Below are positions 7,641 to 15,165 of a DNA stretch of 64,000 bases, in pieces. The stretch spans positions 620,001 to 684,000 of the forward strand of contig NZ_CP152412.1 of NCBI RefSeq assembly GCF_038957035.1. The letters are read 5' to 3'. The number at the start of each line of letters is the position of its first letter. Position 1 is the first letter of the stretch. The translations under genes and the position numbers were made by a program. The stretch comes from Bradyrhizobium sp. B097. GTDB lineage: Bacteria; Pseudomonadota; Alphaproteobacteria; Rhizobiales; Xanthobacteraceae. A model generated the notes under the pieces. That model ran no database searches. It was given only the letters and a program-made list of their open reading frames with translations, and had not been told where the DNA came from.

Positions 7641-8234
7641 TTACAGTTCAGGCTTCTGCCGGATGATCACCTTGGTGCCGACCGGAACGCGGTTGTAGAG
7701 ATCGGCGACGTCGGCGTTGACCAGGCGGAAGCAACCGGACGAGATCGCGGTGCCGATGGTGTCGGGCCGGTTGGTGCCGTGGATGCGGTACACCGTGGTG
7801 CCGAGATACATCGCGCGCGCGCCGAGCGGATTGCCCGGGCCGCCCGCCATGAAGCGCGGCAGATAGGGCTGGCGGGCGATCATTTCCGGCGGCGGGGTCC
7901 AATCCGGCCACTCGGCCTTGCGGGTGATGGTCACCAGCCCCTGCCACGTGAAGCCGTCGCGGCCGACGCCGATGCCGTAGCGGAGCGCGCGGCCGTTGCC
8001 CTGCACGAGGTAAAGATGGCGTTCGGCGGTGGAGACGATGATGGTGCCCGGCGCCTCATTGGTCCGGTAGTAGACGACCTGCTTCTGCCATTCCGGATCG
8101 AGCTCGTAGCTGTCGTCGGCGACCAGGCCCGGCTCGTCGGCATCCGGGCGGCTCTGGGCAAAGCCCTGCGACGTCGACAGCACGAGCGCGCCCGTGGCGA
8201 TCAACATCCAGACCAGGTGACGAAGTTTCGTCAT
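7641..8234 (-). CDS. L,D-transpeptidase (YkuD domain), exported
   Basis: 197 residues from ATG at 8234, which has AAGGAGAG just upstream; a longer frame would add 20 residues without a ribosome site. A signal peptide (residues 1-26, ending GFAQ) is followed by the YkuD domain. The catalytic signature runs from IHGTNRPDTIG to SSGCFRLVNADVADLY, with the nucleophile Cys in SSGC and a His in IHGT. Expected role: 3-3 cross-linking of peptidoglycan or attaching proteins to it in the periplasm. Monocistronic by spacing. Confidence 0.93.
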   Translation of the reverse strand: MTKLRHLVWMLIATGALVLSTSQGFAQSRPDADEPGLVADDSYELDPEWQKQVVYYRTNEAPGTIIVSTAERHLYLVQGNGRALRYGIGVGRDGFTWQGLVTITRKAEWPDWTPPPEMIARQPYLPRFMAGGPGNPLGARAMYLGTTVYRIHGTNRPDTIGTAISSGCFRLVNADVADLYNRVPVGTKVIIRQKPEL

Positions 8235-8399
8235 GCAAAGCTCTCCTTGTTGGCGCAGCGGCCAATGGCTCCACCCAAATCGCGGTAACATCAAATCTCA
8301 GCGGCAGCTTGATGGCAAGTTTAGGGCGGGCGTCACATTATATCACTGTAATGCTTCTGTTTTTTGTCATTGGGCCCGTGACACGCCGCGTGGGCGGCC

Positions 8400-8528
8400 T
8401 TATTTCGGCGCAATCCAGAGGCGCAACGCGAAAGAGACCAGGGTCACGGTGCCGACGCCGCCGAGCCAGAGCGCTGCGAACCACAGCAGGCGCTGGCCGA
8501 GCGGCCGCTGATTCGGCACGAGAGCCAT
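8400..8528 (-). CDS. DUF2474 small subunit of bd-type oxidase (CydX-like)
   Basis: 42 residues, start ATG at 8528, stop TAA at 8400. The sequence has a polar N-terminus (MALVPNQRPLGQRLLWF) and a single membrane helix (about 16-37) ending in APK. Tiny single-helix proteins of DUF2474 follow cydB in cyanide-insensitive oxidase operons and are comparable to CydX, which stabilises the haem core. It lies about 100 bp downstream of cydB on the same strand. A hairpin (8532-8551) lies just upstream of the start and may limit its translation. Confidence 0.75.
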   Translation of the reverse strand: MALVPNQRPLGQRLLWFAALWLGGVGTVTLVSFALRLWIAPK

Positions 8529-8531
8529 TTC

Positions 8532-8621
8532 CGTTCCGATGGAATCGGAACGAGGCTCTCGATTGTCTTTTTGACGCGTTTTCTTGACGCGAACCGGGAT
8601 CCACTTCGCTGGAAAACGCTC
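8532..8621. repeat. Hairpin and repeat tract between cydB and the small subunit
   Basis: CGTTCCGAT-GGA-ATCGGAACG (8532-8552) is a near-perfect hairpin immediately before the small gene's start codon. Bases 8562-8621 contain a GACGCGTTTTCTTGACGCGA / CACTTCGCTGGAAAACGCTC tract that resembles a widespread Bradyrhizobium intergenic repeat. That resemblance is from memory; only one copy is in the window. Confidence 0.6.
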
Positions 8622-8629
8622 TGGCGCCA

Positions 8630-9640
8630 TCAGTGGTATCCGTGGCCGGGGCGCACCTTGCCGCGGAACACCCAATAGGCCCAGGCGGTGTAGCCGAGGA
8701 TCAGCGGCACCAGGATCGAGACCCCGAACAGCATGAAGATCTGGCTGTTCGCCGGCGACGCCGCCTGCCAGATCGTGATGCTCTGCGGCACGATGTACGG
8801 ATACATGCTGATGCCGAGCCCGGCATAGGACAGTGCGAACAGGGCGAGCGTCAGGAAGAACGGCTGGTGGTCGTTCTTGTTGCTGAGGGCGCGCAGCAGG
8901 AGCGCGGTGACGGCGGCGACCGCGATCGGCACCGGCGCGGTGAGGATGATGTTGGGCCAGGCGAACCAGCGCTGGGTGTACTGCACGGCCAGGAACGGCG
9001 TTGCGATGCTGACGGCGCCGATCGCGCACAGCATCGCGACCAACAACATCCAGCTCAGATGATAGGCGCGCTCGCGCAGCTCGCCTTCGGTCTTCATCAC
9101 CAGCCAGGTCGCCCCCAGCAGCGCATAGCCGATCACAAGCGCTATGCCGGTCAGGACGCTGAACGCCGTCAGCCAGTCCCACCAGCCGCCGGCATAGTGG
9201 CGCCCCTCGACATGGATGCCCTGCAGGATGGCGCCGAGCGCGATCCCCTGCGCCAGCGTCGCGACCAGCGAGCCGCCGGCGAAGGCGAGATCCCATTTGT
9301 TGCGCGCCTTCTGGGTCCGCCAGCGGAATTCGAAGGCGACGCCGCGAAACACGAGGCCAAGCAGCATCGCGATCATCGGGGTGTAGAGCGCCGGCATCAG
9401 CACCGCATAGGCCAGCGGAAACGCCGCCATCATGCCGCCGCCGCCGAGCACCAGCCAGGTCTCGTTGCCGTCCCACACCGGCGCCACCGTGTTCATGATG
9501 ACGTCGCGATCGGCCTTTTGCGGGAACAGCGGAAACAGGATGCCGAGGCCGAGATCGAAGCCGTCCATCACGACGTAGACGAACACGGCGAAGGCGATGA
9601 TGAAGGCCCAGATCGTGGTCAGATCGACGGCGAAGCTCAT
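8630..9640 (-). CDS. cydB: Cytochrome bd-type (cyanide-insensitive) ubiquinol oxidase subunit II
   Basis: 336 residues from ATG at 9640, overlapping cydA by 4 bp (ATGA). Eight or more membrane helices. The CydB/CioB hallmarks are FVYVVMDGFDLGLGIL near the N-terminus and VAPVWDGNETWLVLGGGG at about 53-70. It forms the oxidase heterodimer with subunit I in the inner membrane, reducing oxygen with quinol and without pumping protons. It belongs to the cydA-cydB-DUF2474 operon. Confidence 0.95.
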   Translation of the reverse strand: MSFAVDLTTIWAFIIAFAVFVYVVMDGFDLGLGILFPLFPQKADRDVIMNTVAPVWDGNETWLVLGGGGMMAAFPLAYAVLMPALYTPMIAMLLGLVFRGVAFEFRWRTQKARNKWDLAFAGGSLVATLAQGIALGAILQGIHVEGRHYAGGWWDWLTAFSVLTGIALVIGYALLGATWLVMKTEGELRERAYHLSWMLLVAMLCAIGAVSIATPFLAVQYTQRWFAWPNIILTAPVPIAVAAVTALLLRALSNKNDHQPFFLTLALFALSYAGLGISMYPYIVPQSITIWQAASPANSQIFMLFGVSILVPLILGYTAWAYWVFRGKVRPGHGYH

Positions 9641-11043
9641 CGCGCGCCCCCCACGGCTGCACCTGCCGCCGGCGTGATGCCGGCCGCACGGGCGGGAAGG
9701 TCTTTTGTCGGGCCTTGCTCGCCGGGATGCGGCGGCTGCGCCATCAGCCGCAGGATATAGATCACGCCCGCGGTGAACACGGCAAAATAGACGATGATGA
9801 AGGCGATCAGCGAGGAGCCCACCGCCGGCGCTGCCAGCGGCGATACCGAATCGGTGGTGCGCAGCAGCCCGTAGACCGTGAACGGTTGCCGCCCGGTCTC
9901 GGTGGTGATCCAGCCGGCGAGCACCGCGATGAAGCCCGCCGGGCCCATCAGGACTGCGAAGCGATGCAGCAGCTGTGACTGGTACATCATGCCGCGCCAA
10001 CGCATCAGCAGGCTGAACAGGCCGAGCCCCAGGATCAGGAAGCCGAGCCCGACCATGATGCGGAACGACCAGAAGGTGATCGGCACCGGCGGCCAGTTCT
10101 CGCGCGGCACCGTGTCGAGGCCGGCGAGCGGCGCGTCGAGCGAATGCTTCAGGATCAGCGACGACAGTTTCGGCACCTCGATCGCGTATTTCACCTTGGC
10201 ATCGCGCTGGTCGGGCCAGCCGAACAGGATCAGCGGCGCACCGTCCTTGTGGCTTTGATAATGGCCTTCCATCGCCATCACCTTGGCCGGCTGGTGCTCC
10301 AGCGTGTTGAGGCCGTGCTGGTCGCCGGCGAGGATCTGGATCGGCGCCACCAGGGTCGCCATCCACATCGCCATCGAGAACATCACGCGCGGGCCGGCGA
10401 GATGCTGGTCACGCAGCAGGTGCCAGGCGCCGACCCCGCCGACCACCAGCGAAGTGGTGAGGTACGCCGCCAGCACCATGTGCACGAGGCGATAAGGGAA
10501 GGACGGATTGAAGATCACCTTGAGCCAGTCGGCGGCGACGAACTGGCCGTCGGCATTGACGGCATGGCCGGTCGGCGTCTGCATCCAGGAATTGGCCGAC
10601 AGAATCCAGAACGCGGAGATCAGCGTGCCGATCGCGACCATCAGCGTCGCCACGAAATGCAGCCTGGGGCCGACGCGTTCGAGCCCGAACAGCATCACGC
10701 CGAGAAAGCCCGCCTCGAGGAAGAATGCGGTCAAGACCTCATAGGCCATCATCGGGCCGATCACCGGCCCGGTCTTGTCGGCAAAGGACGACCAGTTGGT
10801 GCCGAACTGGTAGGACATCACGATGCCCGAGACCACGCCCATGCCGAACGCGACCGCGAAGATCTTCAGCCAGTAATTGAACAGGTTGATGTAGACCTCG
10901 CGCCCGGTGGCCAGCCACAGCGCTTCCAGCACCGCGAGGTAGCTCGCAAGCCCGATCGAGAATGCGGGAAACACGATGTGGAACGACATCGTGAAAGCGA
11001 ATTGCGCGCGGGCGAGTACGACCGCATCCCAGCCTTCGAACAT
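9637..11043 (-). CDS. cydA: Cytochrome bd-type (cyanide-insensitive) ubiquinol oxidase subunit I
   Basis: 468 residues if started at MFEGWDAVV (ATG 11043, weak GGACGG upstream); the open frame extends 12 residues further to 11079. A haem-ligand His lies in FTMSFHIVFP (residue 22) and a second in YRLVHMVLAAY. The quinol-binding loop has GDQHG and EHQPAK and is short, as in CioA-type oxidases. It carries the haems and the quinol site. No FNR/FixK-type box was seen upstream, where only 119 bp separate it from the thioredoxin gene. Confidence 0.94.
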   Translation of the reverse strand: MFEGWDAVVLARAQFAFTMSFHIVFPAFSIGLASYLAVLEALWLATGREVYINLFNYWLKIFAVAFGMGVVSGIVMSYQFGTNWSSFADKTGPVIGPMMAYEVLTAFFLEAGFLGVMLFGLERVGPRLHFVATLMVAIGTLISAFWILSANSWMQTPTGHAVNADGQFVAADWLKVIFNPSFPYRLVHMVLAAYLTTSLVVGGVGAWHLLRDQHLAGPRVMFSMAMWMATLVAPIQILAGDQHGLNTLEHQPAKVMAMEGHYQSHKDGAPLILFGWPDQRDAKVKYAIEVPKLSSLILKHSLDAPLAGLDTVPRENWPPVPITFWSFRIMVGLGFLILGLGLFSLLMRWRGMMYQSQLLHRFAVLMGPAGFIAVLAGWITTETGRQPFTVYGLLRTTDSVSPLAAPAVGSSLIAFIIVYFAVFTAGVIYILRLMAQPPHPGEQGPTKDLPARAAGITPAAGAAVGGAR

Positions 11044-11133
11044 CACGCACCGTCCGTCGTCAATTTCGGGCGCGATCACGTTCGGGATCGCGCATTCCCG
11101 GCGTTGAGCCTATCATGCCGGGAATGACGGCGG

Positions 11134-11168
11134 ATTGTCCAATTAGCTGACAAATTGTCCAATCAGCT
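11134..11168. repeat. Direct repeat across the 3' end of the thioredoxin gene
   Basis: ATTGTCCAATTAGCT (11134-11148) and ATTGTCCAATCAGCT (11154-11168) match at 14 of 15 bases with a 20-bp period. The second copy contains the stop codon of the thioredoxin-like gene, so the first looks like a local duplication of that gene end. Confidence 0.8.
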
Positions 11169-11741
11169 ATTGGCGTTGAGCAGCCGGGCGACGGTGCGGT
11201 CGATCTCGTCGTACTGGCCCTCGCCGGCGTGCTGGAACACGATCTTGCCGTTCTGGTCGATGATGTATTGCGCCGGCCAATACTCGTTGTGGTAGGCGTT
11301 CCAGGTCTGCGAATTGTTGTCCTGGGCCACCGGATAGAGGATGCCGTGCCGCTTCAGCGCCGCCTGCACGTTGGAGGCCGAATGCTCGAACGGGAATTCC
11401 GGCGTGTGGACCCCGATCACGACGAGGCCGCGATCCCGGTACTTTGAATAAAGTTGGGTGACGTGCGGCAGCGTGTTGACGCAGTTGACGCAGCCATAGG
11501 TCCAGAAATCCACCAGCACGACCTTGCCGCGCAAATCGGCGAGCTTGAGCGGCTGCGAATTGAACCAGTTGCTGATCCCGACCAATTCGGGCGCGGTCTG
11601 GCTCTGCGCGGCGGTCATCGCGGTGGCCATCGGAACGGGCACGGCCGGCGCGTTGGGCTCGGTGCAGAGGCCGGGGATGACGGCGCCGCCGAGGCCAAGG
11701 CCCGCCACCAGGGTGGAAACAGCAATCAAGCGCAGGGACAT
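11163..11741 (-). CDS. Exported thioredoxin-like protein (TlpA/DipZ C-terminal type)
   Basis: 192 residues. A signal peptide or anchor (1-25) is followed by the redoxin fold with VLVDFWTYGCVNCVNTLPHV; the active site is CVNC, the variant usual in the soluble domain of DipZ-type proteins. The downstream cis-Pro region is visible (YWPAQYIIDQNGKIVFQ). It is expected to act in the periplasm as a thiol reductant. The ccdA-type gene lies 18 bp upstream on the same strand, so the pair probably transfers electrons from cytoplasmic thioredoxin across the membrane. It is a split version of DipZ. Confidence 0.9.
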   Translation of the reverse strand: MSLRLIAVSTLVAGLGLGGAVIPGLCTEPNAPAVPVPMATAMTAAQSQTAPELVGISNWFNSQPLKLADLRGKVVLVDFWTYGCVNCVNTLPHVTQLYSKYRDRGLVVIGVHTPEFPFEHSASNVQAALKRHGILYPVAQDNNSQTWNAYHNEYWPAQYIIDQNGKIVFQHAGEGQYDEIDRTVARLLNANS

Positions 11742-11759
11742 CGATCTCTCCTTATGAGC

Positions 11760-12455
11760 TCACAGGCCGATCTGGCCGTTGGGATAGAACTGGGTCAGCC
11801 ACGCCACGATCAGCGTGTCGTATTGCAGGTAGGACAGCGCGGCGAAGCCGATGATGACGACGCCAAATCCCTGTTGGAGGCGCGGCGCGATCCGCGCCAT
11901 GCTGCGCACGCGGGTGGTGACCGCCTGCCCGCCATAGGCAATGGCAAGCATCGGGATCGCGGCGCCGATCGCGTAGGTCACGAGCTGCAGGCTCGCCCAC
12001 GCCGTGTTCTTCGAGGTCGCGACGATGGTCAGGATCGAGCCGAGCACGGGACCGGCGCACGGCGTCCACACCAGGCCGAGCGTAGAGCCGAGCACGAAGC
12101 CGCCGAACAGGCTCGGCGACGGTCCGGCCTGACCAAGGCTGCCGGCTGCGCCGGTCAGCCGGATCGACAGCCATTCGAACGGCGCCGGCCAGATCATCAG
12201 GAGGCCGAAGCCCGCGAGCAGGATGGCCGCGCCGGTCCGCAGCAGGTTCGGATCGAAATCAAAGGCGCGCGTGATCGCACTCAGCAGCAATGCCACGGCA
12301 GAGAATGACATCACGAAGCCGAGCGCGATCATCGCGGGCCGCGCCTTGCCGGTCTGGCCTATCGATACCCCAAGCAGGATCGGCAGCATCGGCAGGGTGC
12401 AAGGGGCGGCGACGGTGGCGACACCGGCAAGCAGGGCTAGGGCAAGGCTGAGCAT
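11760..12455 (-). CDS. ccdA: CcdA/DsbD-type membrane thiol-electron carrier
   Basis: 231 residues with six predicted membrane helices. The two conserved Cys-Pro sites are VATVAAPCTLPMLPILLGVS near the N-terminus and VWTPCAGPVLGSIL at about 131-144, which form the redox pair of the CcdA/DsbD family. It passes reducing equivalents to the exported thioredoxin encoded 18 bp downstream, either for cytochrome c maturation or for repair of periplasmic disulfides. Which target applies cannot be told from this window; no ccm genes are near. Confidence 0.9.
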   Translation of the reverse strand: MLSLALALLAGVATVAAPCTLPMLPILLGVSIGQTGKARPAMIALGFVMSFSAVALLLSAITRAFDFDPNLLRTGAAILLAGFGLLMIWPAPFEWLSIRLTGAAGSLGQAGPSPSLFGGFVLGSTLGLVWTPCAGPVLGSILTIVATSKNTAWASLQLVTYAIGAAIPMLAIAYGGQAVTTRVRSMARIAPRLQQGFGVVIIGFAALSYLQYDTLIVAWLTQFYPNGQIGL

Positions 12456-12684
12456 CGTCGTCCGTCCATCAGAACTCCCGGCGCGCCAGAAGGCCGTGCC
12501 GGGTACGTCTGATGTTCTTCGCGAGGACGGCGTGGGCCGTTACGGCCGTCCGGGTGCCGATGACGTCACGTCAGCGTGAGGCCGATGTCATGCGCTCCGC
12601 GGCTCACGCATCCCATCGGCTGCAGGCAGGGGAGTACGTGTTGTTTTTAGAAGTTTGTTTGCCGCGCTCGCGCCACCCAATCAG

Positions 12685-12717
12685 TGTCATCGCCCGGCTT
12701 GCCCGGGCGACGACAGT
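12685..12717. repeat. Single-arm copy of the CATCGCCCGG repeat
   Basis: GTGTCATCGCCCGG and CCGGGCGACGACA form a hairpin with a short loop. It matches one arm of the elements at 6214, 6391, 23273 and 32108 without a second arm, so it is a solo or decayed copy. Confidence 0.75.
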
Positions 12718-12769
12718 CTTTTTGACGCCGACCGCATGACCGCCCCCGACCATCGCAAGTTGCCGCGCC

Positions 12770-12810
12770 AAAAACGGAGCGACCCGGCTGGGGGGCATCC
12801 CGGCCGGGTC
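12770..12810 (-). terminator. Candidate intrinsic terminator, minus strand
   Basis: On the minus strand the stem GACCCGGC...GCCGGGTC (12803-12810 with 12781-12788) is followed by GCTCCG and a run of five T (12774-12770). The gap of six bases between stem and T-run makes it a weak example. It could end the transcript of the ECF sigma gene. Confidence 0.45.
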
Positions 12811-12860
12811 GTTGGAGGTTACTTGGGAGGTTAGAACTTAAGGAGGTATCGAAACCTGGG

Positions 12861-12980
12861 TCAGTGAATTGGGGTTGGGGTTGCGTCGTTGGATATGGGT
12901 ATAGAGATCGCGTTTTTCCGGGTGATGTCGTCGATTGTTTCAATTGTTTCGTCGCCGAACTTTTTTGGCTTCGTGGACAA
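12861..12980 (-). CDS. Possible short ORF downstream of the ECF sigma gene
   Basis: A TTG-initiated frame of 39 codons (TTG 12980, TGA 12861) encodes a polar peptide with the run FGDETIETIDDITRKNAI. It is in the same frame as the sigma gene after several stops, on the same strand and 36 bp downstream. There is no convincing ribosome site. It might be a small partner of the sigma factor or chance; not recognised. Confidence 0.2.
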   Translation of the reverse strand: MSTKPKKFGDETIETIDDITRKNAISIPISNDATPTPIH

Positions 12981-13016
12981 TTGCCCGGGTTACTAAATAA
13001 CTGAATTTGCTTTACT

Positions 13017-13628
13017 TTAGGCCGCGACGCTGTCGACGCCGGCGCCCCTCAGGAGGTCGGCGAGCTGCTTGCGGGCATAGAACATGCGGGTCTTCACCGT
13101 GCTCTGCGGGATACCGATGATCTGGCCGGCCTCCTCGACCGACTTCTCATGGTAGTAGACCAGATTGATGATCTCGCGGTGGGCCGGCGACAGCTTGGCG
13201 ACGCAGGCGCGCAGGATTTCGCTGGTGGTGGCGCGATCGAGCGAGGTTTCCGGCGTGTCGGCGCCATCGGCGATCTCTAGCACGTCCTCCTGGTCGATGT
13301 CCTCATGCCTGCGCTGGCGCAGCGCGGTCAGCGCCTTGAAGCGGGCGATCGACAGCAGCCAGGTCGAGACCTGCGAGCGGCCCTCGAACTGGGCCGCGGT
13401 GCGCCAGACGTCGAGGAACACCTGGCTGACCAGGTCCTCGGCCATCGTGGTGTCGCGCACCATGCGGAGCACGAAGCGGTAAACCCGGACGTTGTGACGG
13501 GCATAGAGCGTGTGCATCGAGGTGCGGTTATTCTTGGCGATATGCGCGAGCAGCGTTTCATCCGAGGTCGCGCGTGCAGCGTCGATGTGCTTGTTGGCTG
13601 CAGAGTTGATGGCGATGACGTTCGGCAT
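13017..13628 (-). CDS. ECF-type RNA polymerase sigma factor
   Basis: 203 residues with sigma region 2 (ARHNVRVYRFVLRMVRD and AEDLVSQVFLDVWRTA, about 43-80) and region 4 (LSPAHREIINLVYYHEKSVE then IPQSTVKTRMFYARKQL, about 145-195). Region 3 is absent, as in extracytoplasmic-function sigmas. No recognisable anti-sigma gene adjoins it; genes on both sides are unrelated membrane proteins, though a short ORF lies just downstream. It is probably a stress-response sigma; the signal cannot be named. Confidence 0.92.
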   Translation of the reverse strand: MPNVIAINSAANKHIDAARATSDETLLAHIAKNNRTSMHTLYARHNVRVYRFVLRMVRDTTMAEDLVSQVFLDVWRTAAQFEGRSQVSTWLLSIARFKALTALRQRRHEDIDQEDVLEIADGADTPETSLDRATTSEILRACVAKLSPAHREIINLVYYHEKSVEEAGQIIGIPQSTVKTRMFYARKQLADLLRGAGVDSVAA

Positions 13629-13740
13629 GACAGGCTCCCAGTTCGCCGTTGGGCGGCGGTTCGTTGGGAGAATTGTTAGTTAGTGCCCGTTTCCGGATGT
13701 CTGCGCGAAAAGCGGAAAATGGTTTCGTGACCGGGAGAAT

Positions 13741-13769
13741 TGTTTCGTCGCGGCCCCGGCGACGAAACA
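13741..13769. repeat. Hairpin upstream of the ECF sigma gene
   Basis: TGTTTCGTCG (13741-13750) and CGACGAAACA (13760-13769) form a perfect 10-bp stem with a 9-base GC-rich loop. It lies 113 bp upstream of the sigma gene and about the same distance from the 3' end of the acyltransferase gene. It could be a factor-independent stop without a long T-run, or an operator. Confidence 0.5.
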
Positions 13770-13882
13770 TTCGGGACCAAAAAGCCAGTCATTTCAACAC
13801 GCGGAAAATTCCAATGGCCGGATTTGCCGCTGTCGGAACGAATCCGGCCCATGACTTTTGGCACTTATCCGCTACCCGCGGC

Positions 13883-14950
13883 CTATTCGGCCGCCTGCAG
13901 CGCGGGCGCCGCCTTTTTCGGGGCAATCCAGAACGCATCGGGCCGCTCGAACAGGAAATTGGCCCGGGCCGCCAGCGCCAGCCGCCAGATCAGGAGGGAG
14001 CCTGCGACGCCGACCGCGGTGACGATCAGCGCGACCCAGCCGATGTCGTGGATGACATCGGACCGCAGCAGAAGGGTGCGCGTCGCGGCCATCGGCAGGA
14101 AGAAGGCAAGATAGATCACGATCGAGTGCTCGCCGCAGAAGCGCAGGAAGCCGAGCCAGTGCGCGCGCGCCAGCAGCGTGCCGGTCACGATGATCGCACA
14201 GGCGCCGGCAAGGCCGAGGGCCAGCGAGACGATCGGCCATTCACTGACATCGAGCGCAACCAGGCTGCCATTGACGAGCGCCCATAGCCCAAGCCCGAGC
14301 AGTGCGAATGCGGGCCGCGCCCGCGCGCGGTCCGACAGCGCGAACACGTAGGCAGCGAGCACATAGCCGGTGAAGAAGTAGACGAAGCGGGCGCAGAACT
14401 CGTCGATCACGGTCCAGCCGGTCACGACATGCGCGCTCTCCAGCGCCGCGGCAACCAGCCAGATCGCGAGCGGGTGGATGTTGCGCGTGAGCTTGGTGAC
14501 GACGAAGAAGATCGGCAGCAGATAGATGAACCACAGCGTGCCGAACGGCTCGATGAAGGCCTCGAGATATTGCAGCCCGACACCGGCCCAGCCTGCCTCG
14601 GCGGCCAGCGACGGTGCCTTGAAGCCGAACTGGATCGTCACCCACAGCACGTAGAAATAGGCGAAGTGCATCACCTTGCGGTCGAGATAGGTGCGCCAGT
14701 CGCGATCGATCACGACCGGCAGGAACAGCCCCGAGATCAGGAAGAAGTCCGGCATCCGGAACGGTTTTGCGAACATCACGACATAGTGCATGAAGCCGGT
14801 CTGCTCGGCGGCCTTCTCGACCCCCAGCACCGAATGCATCATCACGACCATGACGATGCAGATGCCCTTGGCATAGTCGACCCAATCGACGCGCGCCGCC
14901 GCATTCCCGGCGGAACGATCTGTCGCAGCCTGTGTGCCGTTTGTGGTCAT
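13883..14950 (-). CDS. Membrane acyltransferase (acyltransferase-3 / OpgC-like)
   Basis: 355 residues with about ten membrane helices. The family start motif is VDWVDYAKGICIVMVVMMHS (21-40), with the conserved His near the end of helix 1, followed by RMPDFFLISGLFLP, the usual R-x(10)-like loop of acyltransferase-3 proteins. Such enzymes transfer acyl or succinyl groups to extracytoplasmic glycans. Polysaccharide or glucan decoration is possible, but the acceptor is unknown. No glycan genes adjoin it. Confidence 0.85.
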   Translation of the reverse strand: MTTNGTQAATDRSAGNAAARVDWVDYAKGICIVMVVMMHSVLGVEKAAEQTGFMHYVVMFAKPFRMPDFFLISGLFLPVVIDRDWRTYLDRKVMHFAYFYVLWVTIQFGFKAPSLAAEAGWAGVGLQYLEAFIEPFGTLWFIYLLPIFFVVTKLTRNIHPLAIWLVAAALESAHVVTGWTVIDEFCARFVYFFTGYVLAAYVFALSDRARARPAFALLGLGLWALVNGSLVALDVSEWPIVSLALGLAGACAIIVTGTLLARAHWLGFLRFCGEHSIVIYLAFFLPMAATRTLLLRSDVIHDIGWVALIVTAVGVAGSLLIWRLALAARANFLFERPDAFWIAPKKAAPALQAAE

Positions 14951-15165
14951 CCTTGTCCCGTTCCGGCGTGATCGGGCTCATCATCGGCCCGATCGGTTGC
15001 TTTCTCCTTTATCCATACAAAGGATGTGCCGCCGAACCCGGGGACCTTTCCCCGGTTCCCTGGACCCGGCGAATGGTCTAAGAGGCCCGGAAATCCTAGA
15101 AGAAGCCGTGCTTTGTTAACCACAGGACGCAGGTCGGCCGAGGGCCGCTGCCGCGATGAGACTCC

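Larger units (their letters stand above)
12456..13016. other. Intergenic tract between ccdA and the ECF sigma gene
   Basis: About 560 bp without a confident gene. It contains a single hairpin of the CATCGCCCGG repeat type (12685-12717), a candidate minus-strand terminator (12770-12810) and a possible short ORF (12861-12980). The part near 12840-13010 is more AT-rich than the surrounding genes. It lies downstream of the sigma gene and upstream of ccdA. Confidence 0.6.

Noticed and set aside
6663..8288. A 541-codon plus-strand open frame
   Set aside because: Antisense to the amino-acid binding protein and the L,D-transpeptidase, both of which have clear motifs.
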